The notes under the pieces: generated by a model
Told to the model about the DNA's origin: nothing
Databases searched by the model: none
What the model saw: only the letters and a program-made list of their open reading frames with translations
Shown: positions 38,730-47,809 of the stretch, in pieces
Layout: the number at the start of each line of letters is the position of its first letter
How positions within the stretch are numbered: position 1 is the stretch's first letter
Position numbers and translations under genes: made by a program
Source of the DNA: Methylophilus sp. Leaf416
GTDB taxonomy: Bacteria > Pseudomonadota > Gammaproteobacteria > Burkholderiales > Methylophilaceae
DNA length: 64,000 nt
Reading direction: 5' to 3'
Assembly (NCBI RefSeq): GCF_001424665.1
Contig: NZ_LMQS01000004.1
Location: forward strand, 1-64,000

Positions 38730-39893
38730 TTACAATCCGGCAGCCGCGCGCAATTGGGCCGCTTTATCAGTGGCTTCCCAGGTGAATTCCGGCTCATCAC
38801 GGCCAAAGTGGCCATAAGCAGCGGTTTTGCTGTAAATCGGGCGCAACAGATCCAGCATTTTCACAATGCCTTTTGGACGCAAATCGAAATGCTCACGCAC
38901 CAATTGCGTCAATTTTTCATCCGCAATTTTGCCGGTGCCGTAGGTTTCCACCATGATGGAAGTCGGTTGTGCCACACCAATGGCGTAGCTGACCTGTACC
39001 AGGCATTTGTCTGCAAGGCCAGCCGCCACGATATTTTTGGCTACATAACGGCCCGCATACGCTGCTGAACGGTCTACCTTGGAAGGATCTTTACCGGAGA
39101 AAGCACCACCGCCGTGAGGCGCTGCGCCGCCGTAAGTATCTACGATAATTTTACGGCCAGTCAGGCCGCAATCACCTTGTGGGCCACCGATGACAAAACG
39201 GCCAGTCGGGTTGACCAGGAATTTAATCTCGCCTTTGATCAGTTCAGCAGGTAATGTTGGCTTGATGATTTCTTCAATCACCGCTTCACGGATGGCTTCC
39301 AGTGACATCTCGGGAGCGTGTTGGGTAGACACCAGCACGGTATCAATCTTGTGCGGCTTGCCATCTACATATTGAATGGTCACTTGTGATTTGGCATCCG
39401 GACGCAACCATGGCAAACGGCCATCTTTACGTAATTGCGACTGGCGCTCCATCACACGATGGCTTAGCCAGATTGGCAATGGCATCAGTTGTGGCGTTTC
39501 ATTCACCGCATAACCAAACATCAGGCCCTGGTCGCCTGCACCCTGATCCAACGGATCATCATTTGCATTGTCCACGCCCTGGGCAATGTCAGGAGATTGT
39601 TTATCGTAAGCTACCAGTACTGCACAACCCTTATAGTCGATACCGTAATCGGTATTGTCATAGCCGATACGCTTCACCGCATCGCGCGCGACTTTAATGT
39701 AATCGACATTGGCGCTGGTGGTGATTTCGCCTGCGAGGACGATCAGGCCGGTATTAGCCAGTGTTTCAGCAGCTACGCGGGCAGTGGGGTCTTGTTCAAG
39801 AATTGCATCCAGAATGCTATCGGAAACCTGATCAGCTAATTTATCGGGATGGCCTTCGGAAACGGATTCCGAAGTAAAAAGATATTCACTCAT
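38730..39893 (-). CDS. metK: S-adenosylmethionine synthetase
   Basis: A 387-residue enzyme making SAM from methionine and ATP. Signature segments are [17 protein letters not shown] with the ATP-site His, QGLMFGYA, the phosphate-binding [20 protein letters not shown] and [13 protein letters not shown]. Start at 39893 has AAGGCG upstream; 14 extra codons are open before it. Divergent from dapF across 165 bases. I looked there for known SAM riboswitch features and saw none. Confidence 0.97.
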   Translation of the reverse strand: MSEYLFTSESVSEGHPDKLADQVSDSILDAILEQDPTARVAAETLANTGLIVLAGEITTSANVDYIKVARDAVKRIGYDNTDYGIDYKGCAVLVAYDKQSPDIAQGVDNANDDPLDQGAGDQGLMFGYAVNETPQLMPLPIWLSHRVMERQSQLRKDGRLPWLRPDAKSQVTIQYVDGKPHKIDTVLVSTQHAPEMSLEAIREAVIEEIIKPTLPAELIKGEIKFLVNPTGRFVIGGPQGDCGLTGRKIIVDTYGGAAPHGGGAFSGKDPSKVDRSAAYAGRYVAKNIVAAGLADKCLVQVSYAIGVAQPTSIMVETYGTGKIADEKLTQLVREHFDLRPKGIVKMLDLLRPIYSKTAAYGHFGRDEPEFTWEATDKAAQLRAAAGL

Positions 39894-40058
39894 TGTTTGA
39901 CGCCTTGAAAAGTAAAAGTGGTTGATCAATGACACCGACTAAAGGCTGAAGCCGGCATCTAAAAGGAAGAAAGATTCTACCCGAGTTTGCCTGGTTAACG
40001 GAATAAATGTTGCCTGCAAGCTGCCACAGCACGGGTTGTTGGAGTATCATTTCAAGCC

Positions 40059-40889
40059 ATGAAACTCAGATTCACCAAAATGCAGGGTGCAGGTAATGAC
40101 TTTGTGGTCATTGATGCGACTCAAACGCCCGTCCATTTATCACATACGCAAATCCAGCAGATTGCGAACCGCTTTTTCGGTGTTGGTTGTGACCAGCTAT
40201 TAATGGTCGAAACTACCGCTACGCCTGGCATAGATTTCCGCTACCGTATTTTTAATGCTGACGGTAGCGAAGTCGAGCAATGCGGCAATGGCGCCCGTTG
40301 TTTTGTCCGTTTTGTAGTGGACAAAGGCCTGACCGACAAACGTGAAATTAAAGTGGAAACCGCGAGCGGCATCCTGACCCTGACCTTGCAGGAAGATGGC
40401 CAGGTCACCGTGAATATGGGCGCACCAAGATTTTCTCCGGCACAAATTCCGTTTGAGGCAGATGCAGAGGCGACTGCTTACGAGTTACCATTAGATGAAG
40501 ACACAGTCACTATCAGCGCTGTCTCCATGGGCAATCCGCACGCGGTGATGCTGGTGGATAATGTGCATACTGCGGAAGTGGCACTGCTAGGCCCACAGAT
40601 AGAATCTCACCCGCGCTTTCCGCAACGCGTGAATGCCGGCTTTATGCAGGTATTAAACGAACATGAAATCAACTTGCGCGTTTACGAACGTGGCAGCGGT
40701 GAAACCCTCGCTTGCGGCACCGGTGCTTGTGCCGCGGCAGTCAGCGGGATCCAGTTGGGCACCTTGCAAAGCCCGGTGAAAGTGCACACCCGTGGCGGCA
40801 TACTGACCATTAAATGGGATGGCGGCCAGAGCCCGGTCATGATGACAGGTCCGGCAGATATCGTTTTTGAAGGCGAAATTGAAATTTAA
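40059..40889 (+). CDS. dapF: Diaminopimelate epimerase
   Basis: A 276-residue cofactor-free racemase converting LL- to meso-diaminopimelate for lysine and peptidoglycan. The two active-site cysteines lie in QCGNGARCF and [12 protein letters not shown]. The N-terminal [19 protein letters not shown] is standard. First gene of dapF-DUF484-xerC, the order seen in many proteobacteria. Confidence 0.97.
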   Translation: MKLRFTKMQGAGNDFVVIDATQTPVHLSHTQIQQIANRFFGVGCDQLLMVETTATPGIDFRYRIFNADGSEVEQCGNGARCFVRFVVDKGLTDKREIKVETASGILTLTLQEDGQVTVNMGAPRFSPAQIPFEADAEATAYELPLDEDTVTISAVSMGNPHAVMLVDNVHTAEVALLGPQIESHPRFPQRVNAGFMQVLNEHEINLRVYERGSGETLACGTGACAAAVSGIQLGTLQSPVKVHTRGGILTIKWDGGQSPVMMTGPADIVFEGEIEI

Positions 40890-40906
40890 GAAATGACAGA
40901 AACATA

Positions 40907-41560
40907 ATGGAAGACAGCATTAACGAAAACGATATTAAACTCTATCTCAAGGCGCACCCCGACTTTTTCGAAAGTCATGCGCATCTGCTGGCCGAGCTGT
41001 TTTTACCAAGCCCGCATGGCAAAGGCACTATTTCACTGGCTGAACGCCAGCAAATTGCCCAACGCGACAAAATCCGGGTTTTGGAGTCACGCTTTACTGA
41101 GCTGATCCTGACCGCTGAAGAAAATGAAGCCACCGCCAATAAGGTGCATGAATTAACCCTGGGCTTATTGTTTGCAAAAGATGTTCCGGCACTGCATGCA
41201 CATCTGGTGGAGTTTCTTGCTACCCACTTTCAGTTGCCGAATGCACGATTACGGCTTTGGGAGAACGAAAGCCATACCGCGGATGATATTTTCATCACCG
41301 CTGAAGATTCACTGAAAAACTGGGCCAAGGATTTGAGCCAGCCCTACTGCGGCACCCTGCCCACCATGGACATCGCAGGCTGGTTTACCGAATCTCCGGC
41401 CTCACTGGCAGTGATTCCCATGCGCTATCAAGACGTCACTTTTGGCCTGCTGGCGATTCCTAGTGAACAGCGCAGCCGTTTTTATGCCGGCATGGGTACC
41501 TTATTTTTAAACCGGATCGGGGAGCTGGTCAGCGCCTCGCTTGCCAGATACATCATATGA
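40907..41560 (+). CDS. DUF484-family GAF-like protein
   Basis: A 217-residue protein with DUF484 features: an N-terminal IKLYLKAHPDFFESHAHLLAEL motif, the IS(L/A)xERQ helix (TISLAERQQIAQRDKI), and a GAF-like C-terminal domain ending LFLNRIGELVSASLARYI. E. coli YigA is the equivalent, located between dapF and xerC. Function unknown. Starts 18 bases after dapF. Confidence 0.92.
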   Translation: MEDSINENDIKLYLKAHPDFFESHAHLLAELFLPSPHGKGTISLAERQQIAQRDKIRVLESRFTELILTAEENEATANKVHELTLGLLFAKDVPALHAHLVEFLATHFQLPNARLRLWENESHTADDIFITAEDSLKNWAKDLSQPYCGTLPTMDIAGWFTESPASLAVIPMRYQDVTFGLLAIPSEQRSRFYAGMGTLFLNRIGELVSASLARYII

Positions 41561-41779
41561 AAGCCCCCGCTGAGGTTTCCGCCAAGAGGCATATTCTTGC
41601 GGCAATTGTCAGCGTAGAGCCAATATTGCCGCGCATGCAAATAATTGCGTTGCGCGGTACCTGCAGTTCTCACATCCCTGCTTTTAATCCTCCGCGCTTC
41701 TGGCGTATCCGCAAGCTGTGCCCCATGTTCACTGCACTTTTTGCGGCCAGCTTATGCTGGCCGGCACCAGGGTTCTATC
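41561..41779 (+). other. Structured intercistronic spacer before xerC
   Basis: Between DUF484 and xerC lie 219 bases with strong inverted repeats. At 41629-41657 an 11-12 bp stem (CCGCGCA plus GCAA arms, loop ATAA) forms. At 41744-41763 there is a perfect 8-bp stem CGGCCAGC/GCTGGCCG with loop TTAT, ending 16 bases before the xerC ATG. A weaker one lies at about 41580-41604. An open frame of 76 codons (41557-41787) spans the gap, starting on the DUF484 stop (ATGA). Its product resembles nothing I know and the sequence is better explained by RNA or DNA structure. Confidence 0.5.
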
Positions 41780-42661
41780 ATGCATGAACTGCTCGATGAC
41801 TATCTGGACTTCCTCCATTTTGAGCGCGGCTTAAGTGAGAATACCCGCAATAATTATCAACGCGATATTGCCCTGCTAATGAAGCAACATGCGCAAGACC
41901 TGAAAACACTCACCCCGCAACTCATACGCCGCAATATTGCCAGTCTGCACAGTCAAGGGTTAAGTGGCCGCAGCATCGCCCGCATCCTCTCCAGCTGGCG
42001 TGGATTTTTCCATTACCTGGTTCTGCATCATCAATTTCCGGCCAATCCTGTGATCGGTTTACGTGCACCCAAATCACCGAAAACATTGCCACATGCACTC
42101 TCTATCGAACAGACCAGCAAGCTGGTCGAACTGGAAGGTGATAGCCCGATTGTAGTACGCGACCGTGCCATGCTGGAGCTGTTCTATTCTTCAGGCTTAC
42201 GTTTAAGCGAAGTGGTCGGGCTAGACATCGAGCGGCTGGATTTACAGGAAGGTGTGGTTACCGTCATTGGTAAAGGCAATAAAACCCGTATGGTGCCACT
42301 CGGTAGCAAAGCCATATCAGCCCTGCATGCATGGCTGAGTGTGCGCCCACTTTGGCTAAGTAAAAGACCTTCCGAAACCGCGGTCTTTATCAGTCAGCAA
42401 GGTCGCCGTATTCATGGCCGCACGATAGAAATGCGGGTCAAAGATTGGGCGATCAAACAAGGTTTGCACAACCACGTGCACCCGCACATGCTGCGCCACA
42501 GTTTCGCCAGCCATGTGTTGCAAAGCAGCGGCGATTTACGTGCTGTGCAGGAAATGCTGGGCCATGCCAATATCAGCACCACGCAGGTGTATACCCATCT
42601 TGACTTCCAGCATCTGAGCAAAACTTATGATGCTGCGCACCCGCGTGCGCGCAAGAAATAA
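41780..42661 (+). CDS. xerC: Tyrosine recombinase XerC
   Basis: A 293-residue site-specific recombinase that with XerD resolves chromosome dimers at dif. The N-terminal SAM-like domain (residues 1-90) is followed by the catalytic domain with Arg in SSGLRLSEVVGL, Lys in IGKGNKTRMVPLG, HMLRHSFASHVL, the GHANIS His and nucleophile Tyr in TTQVYTHLDF. ATG at 41780 (MHELLDDYLDFLHFERGLS) gives the normal XerC N-terminus. The open frame upstream through the structured spacer is not likely translated. Confidence 0.95.
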   Translation: MHELLDDYLDFLHFERGLSENTRNNYQRDIALLMKQHAQDLKTLTPQLIRRNIASLHSQGLSGRSIARILSSWRGFFHYLVLHHQFPANPVIGLRAPKSPKTLPHALSIEQTSKLVELEGDSPIVVRDRAMLELFYSSGLRLSEVVGLDIERLDLQEGVVTVIGKGNKTRMVPLGSKAISALHAWLSVRPLWLSKRPSETAVFISQQGRRIHGRTIEMRVKDWAIKQGLHNHVHPHMLRHSFASHVLQSSGDLRAVQEMLGHANISTTQVYTHLDFQHLSKTYDAAHPRARKK

Positions 42662-42875
42662 GCCGTTCAACCGTCTGCATATGGCAATGCAAGGTTTTGC
42701 TGGACCTTAAACTATGGCAAAATACTTCGAAATCGGTAAACCTTTTCCTGTCACGTGGTTCTAAACATCACCTGAAGGTCATTACTTTAAAAAAACCAGC
42801 GTTTCAATAATGCAATTTCAATAAAGATTTTTTTCAAGACCGCTTAATTCAACACACCATAAAAAAGGAAATACC

Positions 42876-43460
42876 ATGGAACATACCTTACCACCACTAC
42901 CATTTGCTAAAGATGCATTGGCGCCACACATGTCTGAAGAAACCTTTGAATATCACTATGGCAAGCACCACCAGGCTTATGTGACTAACTTGAACAACCT
43001 GATCAAAGGCACTGAGTTTGAAAACCTGAGCCTGGAAGACATCATCAAGAAATCTTCCGGCGGCATTTATAACAACTCCGCACAAATCTGGAACCATACT
43101 TTTTTCTGGAACTGCCTCACACCAAACGGTGGCGGTGAACCAACAGGCGCTTTGGCAGATGCCATTAAAGCCAAATGGGGTTCTTATGAAGAATTCAAAA
43201 AAGCATTCCAGACATCTGCTGTGGGTAACTTCGGTTCCGGCTGGACCTGGTTAGTGAAAAAGGCGGATGGTTCAGTGGATATCGTTAATATGGGTGCTGC
43301 TGGCACACCGCTGACCACAGGCGACAAAGCATTGCTGACTATCGACGTTTGGGAACATGCTTACTATATCGATCACCGTAATGCGCGTCCAAAATTTGTA
43401 GAGACTTTCCTGGCAAACCTGGTTAACTGGGAATTTGCAGCTAAAAACTTTGCCGCATAA
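42876..43460 (+). CDS. sodB: Superoxide dismutase, Fe type
   Basis: A 194-residue Fe/Mn superoxide dismutase. Metal ligands are His27 ([13 protein letters not shown]), His74 (IWNHTFFW) and the [11 protein letters not shown] pair near residue 158. The Gln just before the second histidine motif ([10 protein letters not shown]) favours the iron form. A good Shine-Dalgarno (AAAGGAA) precedes the ATG. Cytoplasmic, no signal peptide. A terminator follows, so it is monocistronic. Confidence 0.96.
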   Translation: MEHTLPPLPFAKDALAPHMSEETFEYHYGKHHQAYVTNLNNLIKGTEFENLSLEDIIKKSSGGIYNNSAQIWNHTFFWNCLTPNGGGEPTGALADAIKAKWGSYEEFKKAFQTSAVGNFGSGWTWLVKKADGSVDIVNMGAAGTPLTTGDKALLTIDVWEHAYYIDHRNARPKFVETFLANLVNWEFAAKNFAA

Positions 43461-43480
43461 TCGCTAAGCAACTCAGCCTT

Positions 43481-43511
43481 AAAAGCCTCTAAATTTTTTA
43501 GAGGCTTTTTT
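43481..43511 (+). terminator. Rho-independent terminator after sodB
   Basis: AAAAGCCTCTAAA pairs with TTTAGAGGCTTTT (stem of 11-13 bp, short T loop), ending in T6, 21 bases after the sodB stop. Confidence 0.92.
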
Positions 43512-43611
43512 GTTAAGCTATTGAATAATTACCGATTCACCGGAATATGAAGAGCAAGCCAATGGCTGTGCATTGATGTGAGACTTTTTGTAACCAGAAT
43601 AGAATCAAAAC

Positions 43612-43845
43612 ATGGACTTCAAAATACTTTCTGCTTTTTATTTGGTACCTTTATTCATCTCCGCAATTGGGTCTTTGATTGAATTCCGCAACTGTGAATT
43701 CGATACCCTTAAACACGCATTGGGTAAAGCATTCTTTCTGGCATTCCGCAGCATGGTACCGGTGATCAATATCTTTTCTGCCATTCTGTACCTGGTTACT
43801 TGCGGGACCTACACCTGGAAAAAAACCGCTTTTGAAAAAAAGTAA
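43612..43845 (+). CDS. Small membrane protein of unknown function
   Basis: A 77-residue open frame I do not recognise. Two hydrophobic spans are visible: residues 4-24 (KILSAFYLVPLFISAIGSLI) and about 40-66 (AFFLAFRSMVPVINIFSAIL and onward). A short loop containing EFRNCEFDTLKHAL lies between them, with a basic C-terminus (WKKTAFEKK). Two cysteines are present. It sits alone between the sodB terminator and the convergent GGDEF-EAL gene. Shine-Dalgarno is weak. Coding is supported by amphipathic layout and position only. Confidence 0.6.
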   Translation: MDFKILSAFYLVPLFISAIGSLIEFRNCEFDTLKHALGKAFFLAFRSMVPVINIFSAILYLVTCGTYTWKKTAFEKK

Positions 43846-43886
43846 TCGCTATCTGATATTGATTTCCGTGACTCGCGGGTATTTCT

Positions 43887-46800
43887 TTAAAGCATCTCAG
43901 CTTCAGTAATATCCTGGGCAGAATTGCCAGCATTATGAATTACCCACCGCTCAAACAATTCCATCGCTAGCGGCCGTGTAAAATAGTAACCTTGGAACAT
44001 CTGGCAACCGAGTTTTTTTAACACGCGTAACTGTGCTTCCGTTTCCACCCCTTCGGCTAATACTTCCAGCTGCAAACTGTGCCCTAATGAAATAACCGCA
44101 TTGACGATGCTTTCGTAATCACTGTCATTGAGCATGTCACGCACGAACGATTGATCAATTTTTAGCTGGTCAAACGGCAAGCGTTTCAGATAAGACAACG
44201 ATGAGTAACCGGTACCGAAATCATCCAGGGAGAAACATACGCCCACTTCGCGCAAGGCGGTCATTTTAGCAATAATGTCTTCCACATTGTCTACCAGCAT
44301 GCTTTCCGTTAACTCAAGTTTTAGCCTGCCCGGCTGGATACCGGTCTCGACCACCATGCGTTGCACTTGTTGCACAAAGTTTGGCTGCAAATACTGTTTC
44401 GGGCTGACATTCACCGACAGCACCAATGAACTTAATTGTTCATGGGCAGACCACTCCAGCAATATCTGGCAGGCTTTTTGTAATACCCAATGACCGATCT
44501 CAACGATTTGCCCCGAGCTTTCAGCCATGGTCACAAACTGGTTAGGCATAATCAGGCCGCGTTCAGGATGCTGCCATCTGATCAGTGCCTCGGCACCGAC
44601 AATAGCGTGCTGCTGGTTATATTGCGGCTGGAAATGCAGCAGGAACTGTTGCTCTTCGATCGCAATATGTAAATCGGCTTCCATGGCAACGCGATGCAGT
44701 AATTCGGTTTCCATCAGCGTGTCAAAGAACTGGTAACCATTCCTGCCTGCTTCCTTGGCTTTATACATGGCCATATCCGCCCGCCGCAAAAGCTCTTCAG
44801 ACTGGCTGGGCTCATCACAATCAAATAATGCAACGCCTATGCTAGGCGAAGTGTAATGCTGGTAGTGATTTAAATTAAAAGGTTGCTCAAACGCTGAGAC
44901 AATTTTTTCACAGACTATTCTGGCCTGTTTTTCCGCCTGGAGCGGGTCACGGTGCAAGCTATCCAGCACCACAACGAATTCATCACCCCCGAGCCGGCTG
45001 ACAGTATCCAGGCGACGTACCGAGCCTTTGATCCGCTTGGCTACTTCCACCAGCAAGGCATCACCGACCTCGTGTCCATGCGTATCGTTAAGTGTTTTAA
45101 AATTATCAATATCGATAAATAGTAGCGCACCCCCGGTTTTTTTGCGCACGGCTTTGCGCAGATGGGCAACCAGTTTATCCTGTAGCAGCAAACGGTTAGG
45201 CAGGCCGGTCATGGTGTCGTAATAGGCCAGCTGGCGAATTTGCGCATCTGCCTGTTTGCGCTCAGTGACATCACGTAATACCAGTACCCAATGCGTATGT
45301 CGCCCGCCACGGTCATGCAGGGGCAACGCATCCATCTCTAGCGAAACACTTTCGCCTTCAGCATTGCTAGTGACAACTTCAGCTGTAATCGGTGACATCT
45401 GCTGGAAAGCCTGTTTGATATTTTCAAGTTCACGCTTGGGTGTGGCCGCATTAAAAATATCAAATGGAGAACTACCGCTTAAATGCTCAAGTGAAGATCC
45501 GGTAATTCTGGTGAACGCTTCGTTCAGGAACACAATTTTTTGTTGCATGGGCGCCTGCACCGGCGCCTCTGTAATCATCACGATGTCATTGAGCCGGGAG
45601 ATTCCGCTACGCAATAGATTGAGCTGTTCATCCGACTGCTCGCGTTCAATCGCCAGGCCGAGAATTTGCGCATAGCTTTCGACAAAATCAATTTCTACAT
45701 CCGTCGGGGTATGCGGGTGCCGCCGGTATACTGCCAACACACCTAATGCATGCCAGCTACGCGACAATATCGGTGCGCTCCAGCAGGCCTGCAAGCCAAA
45801 GGTTTCAGCCAGCACCTGATTCTCATCCCCAAACGGATAACTATGTATTTCTTTGGCAATCACCCGGCTTTGAGTAAGGGTCTTGATTTGGCTGGCCGGC
45901 AGGGAGATACCATCCATCACCTGGGTATAGGGTAAGGGCAGTTTTGATAAGGCAGCATGGCGTAAATGGCCTTCCTTATCCAATAACAATATGGCACAAC
46001 AAGCACCCTGAAATTGCAGCTCTATCAGTTGCGCCGCGGTATTGAGGATCTCGTGCAAGGACACATCCGCCAGCATCATGGCCTGGATTCTGTTTTGCCC
46101 TTGTTTGATGGCTTCCAGTTGCTTCTGATCGGTAATATCCTGTAACGAGCCTTGCAGTTTTACAATGTTGCCGGCTTCATCCCGCACCGGCTGGCCCATG
46201 GCCCGCACCCAGAAACGGCGACCTGTAGCGGTTATTTTTTCCAGTTCCAGGTCATAAGAAATACCTTCTTCTATGCATTTCTTCAGTGCACTTTGCATTA
46301 ATGGCTGATATTCAGGCACAAACATATTCACGCCCTCTTCCACCGTGGGCGAGTAGCCGGGGTGCATTTCATGCAAGGCAGCCACTTCGTCAGACCACTG
46401 CAAGGCGCCCGTCTTGATATCGACCATCCAGCCGCCGATTTTCGCAACACTGCCAGCCACTTTAAGCAAATATTCCGCCTGGGTTCGACGGTCAATTTCA
46501 TTCTGTAATGCCTGGGTCCGGTTGACCACTTGCCGCCGGATTTGCAGATTCCATAAAAAGGTGACGCCAAGTATCAGTAACAGGATGGAAACGCCGCGCG
46601 CCAGCCATACTATGTAAGGGCGTTTGACCCGCATATCCCCCTGATATACAAAACCTTTAAGGTCGATATAGGGAGGCACCAATCCATAATCTGCCAGGGT
46701 CTGCGCAATGGCATACCAGCGCTCTTCGTTCATATGTCCCCATGGCACCACTTCAGTGAGCACGTAGGGATGCATCATGTTGGCTTCGCGTAATAACGCT

Positions 46801-47603
46801 TGTTCGTTGATACCCCGTTTTACAACACCCGGCATGCCTGCAATATGCTTTGCCATTTCTTCTTGGTGGCTCAGGGCATATAACCAGCCTTTTTTGGTTG
46901 CCCGCAAGAAAGCATCCACACGTTCAGGATGCGTGTTCAACTCGCGCTCACTGGTAAACAGCACATCACCATAAAAATCAACGCCATAAGACTGGTTGGT
47001 GATAATCGCGGGCGAATAGCCCATTTGTTTTAACTGTTCCGGCTCATCCATGGCATACGCAGAAATCACATCCACTTTGCCTTCGATTAAATCCTGCAGG
47101 CGCCAGGTGTGCGGCACCATGGTCATCTGCTTGATATCCAGGTGCTGTTTTAGCAACATGGCTTTGAATTGGAACACGCCCTGATCATCCGTAGACATCA
47201 TGATACGTTTGCCAACCAGGTCTTTAGGATGTTGAATATTACTTTGCTGCAAACTGAGCAACACGCCTGGGGAATGCTGGAAGATAGCCGCCAATGCCAC
47301 CAGCGGTTTACCTGAAATACGTGCCACCAACACCTCGGCATCGCCGATACTGTAATCGGCTTGTCCAGACAGAACCTGCTGTACTGGCGGGCGGTCTTTA
47401 CTGCCTTCAATGATGTTGACGTTCAGGCCTTCGTCACGATAGTAGCCTTGTTCCTGTGCCGCATAGTAACCAGCGAACTGAAACTGGTGCCGCCACTTAA
47501 GTTGCAGTGTGATGTCTTCAAGTGCGCTCGATACGGCACAATTAGCGAGCGCGACAATAGCCACCAGCCATCTGAATAAATAGAAGGTTGAATTGCGTTC
47601 CAT
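43887..47603 (-). CDS. NMT1-type sensor with PAS-GAF-PAS-GGDEF-EAL
   Basis: A 1238-residue membrane protein. A signal peptide precedes a periplasmic NMT1/THI5-like substrate-binding domain (about 29-300, LQLKWRHQFQFAGYYAAQEQ). One membrane span (329-352) follows, then PAS (about 385-490), GAF (505-655), PAS (680-790), GGDEF (790-950) and EAL (975-1225). The cyclase motif LGGDEF is intact at 871-876 with the inhibitory site RRLD at 863-866. The phosphodiesterase motif EAL is at 1005-1007, with ELTE (1097-1100), DDFGTGYSS and Lys1148 conserved. Both enzymatic halves look functional. The binding domain belongs to a group that binds pyrimidine-like or sulfonate ligands; the true ligand is unknown. 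It converges with the small membrane-protein gene. Confidence 0.9.
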   Translation of the reverse strand: MERNSTFYLFRWLVAIVALANCAVSSALEDITLQLKWRHQFQFAGYYAAQEQGYYRDEGLNVNIIEGSKDRPPVQQVLSGQADYSIGDAEVLVARISGKPLVALAAIFQHSPGVLLSLQQSNIQHPKDLVGKRIMMSTDDQGVFQFKAMLLKQHLDIKQMTMVPHTWRLQDLIEGKVDVISAYAMDEPEQLKQMGYSPAIITNQSYGVDFYGDVLFTSERELNTHPERVDAFLRATKKGWLYALSHQEEMAKHIAGMPGVVKRGINEQALLREANMMHPYVLTEVVPWGHMNEERWYAIAQTLADYGLVPPYIDLKGFVYQGDMRVKRPYIVWLARGVSILLLILGVTFLWNLQIRRQVVNRTQALQNEIDRRTQAEYLLKVAGSVAKIGGWMVDIKTGALQWSDEVAALHEMHPGYSPTVEEGVNMFVPEYQPLMQSALKKCIEEGISYDLELEKITATGRRFWVRAMGQPVRDEAGNIVKLQGSLQDITDQKQLEAIKQGQNRIQAMMLADVSLHEILNTAAQLIELQFQGACCAILLLDKEGHLRHAALSKLPLPYTQVMDGISLPASQIKTLTQSRVIAKEIHSYPFGDENQVLAETFGLQACWSAPILSRSWHALGVLAVYRRHPHTPTDVEIDFVESYAQILGLAIEREQSDEQLNLLRSGISRLNDIVMITEAPVQAPMQQKIVFLNEAFTRITGSSLEHLSGSSPFDIFNAATPKRELENIKQAFQQMSPITAEVVTSNAEGESVSLEMDALPLHDRGGRHTHWVLVLRDVTERKQADAQIRQLAYYDTMTGLPNRLLLQDKLVAHLRKAVRKKTGGALLFIDIDNFKTLNDTHGHEVGDALLVEVAKRIKGSVRRLDTVSRLGGDEFVVVLDSLHRDPLQAEKQARIVCEKIVSAFEQPFNLNHYQHYTSPSIGVALFDCDEPSQSEELLRRADMAMYKAKEAGRNGYQFFDTLMETELLHRVAMEADLHIAIEEQQFLLHFQPQYNQQHAIVGAEALIRWQHPERGLIMPNQFVTMAESSGQIVEIGHWVLQKACQILLEWSAHEQLSSLVLSVNVSPKQYLQPNFVQQVQRMVVETGIQPGRLKLELTESMLVDNVEDIIAKMTALREVGVCFSLDDFGTGYSSLSYLKRLPFDQLKIDQSFVRDMLNDSDYESIVNAVISLGHSLQLEVLAEGVETEAQLRVLKKLGCQMFQGYYFTRPLAMELFERWVIHNAGNSAQDITEAEML

Positions 47604-47646
47604 GAGGATTTAGAAAAACAATATCACTGCAATGTAATCGGGCATT

Positions 47647-47693
47647 TTGCCGGTAATTAAGTCCAGCCTGATTTATACCTTAAGTACCGGCAA
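47647..47693. repeat. 15-bp inverted repeat upstream of the GGDEF-EAL gene
   Basis: TTGCCGGTAATTAAG (47647-47661) and CTTAAGTACCGGCAA (47679-47693) are inverted copies matching at 14 of 15 positions, separated by 17 bases. It lies 44-90 bases before the start codon of the GGDEF-EAL gene and has no T tract, so it is more like an operator or leader hairpin than a terminator. Confidence 0.6.
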
Positions 47694-47809
47694 TCACATT
47701 GGATAAACAGACAGCGATTTATGGCGGATTCGATGCATTTGATGCCATCGGGCCACAGTGAGTGACTTGGGAGCGCGTTCTCCCACAGCCAGTTAGATGA
47801 GTAAGCGGC

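Noticed and set aside
39894-40058. Possible SAM riboswitch upstream of metK
   Set aside because: I looked on the minus strand for the helices and conserved cores of known SAM and SAH riboswitches and saw none I could support; a covariance-model search would settle it.
41645-41779. N-terminal extension of XerC by 45 residues
   Set aside because: It runs through the hairpins, does not match XerC N-termini, and the ATG at 41780 gives the expected protein.
41557-41787. 76-codon open frame between DUF484 and xerC, starting on the DUF484 stop
   Set aside because: The product is Cys/Pro/Trp/Arg-rich with no recognisable fold, and the DNA is dominated by inverted repeats, which explain the lack of stops better than coding does. 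Kept as a note in the spacer entry.
47760-47800. GGGAG/CTCCC hairpin downstream of the MFS gene as a terminator
   Set aside because: The stem is only 5 bp and no T tract follows on the minus strand.
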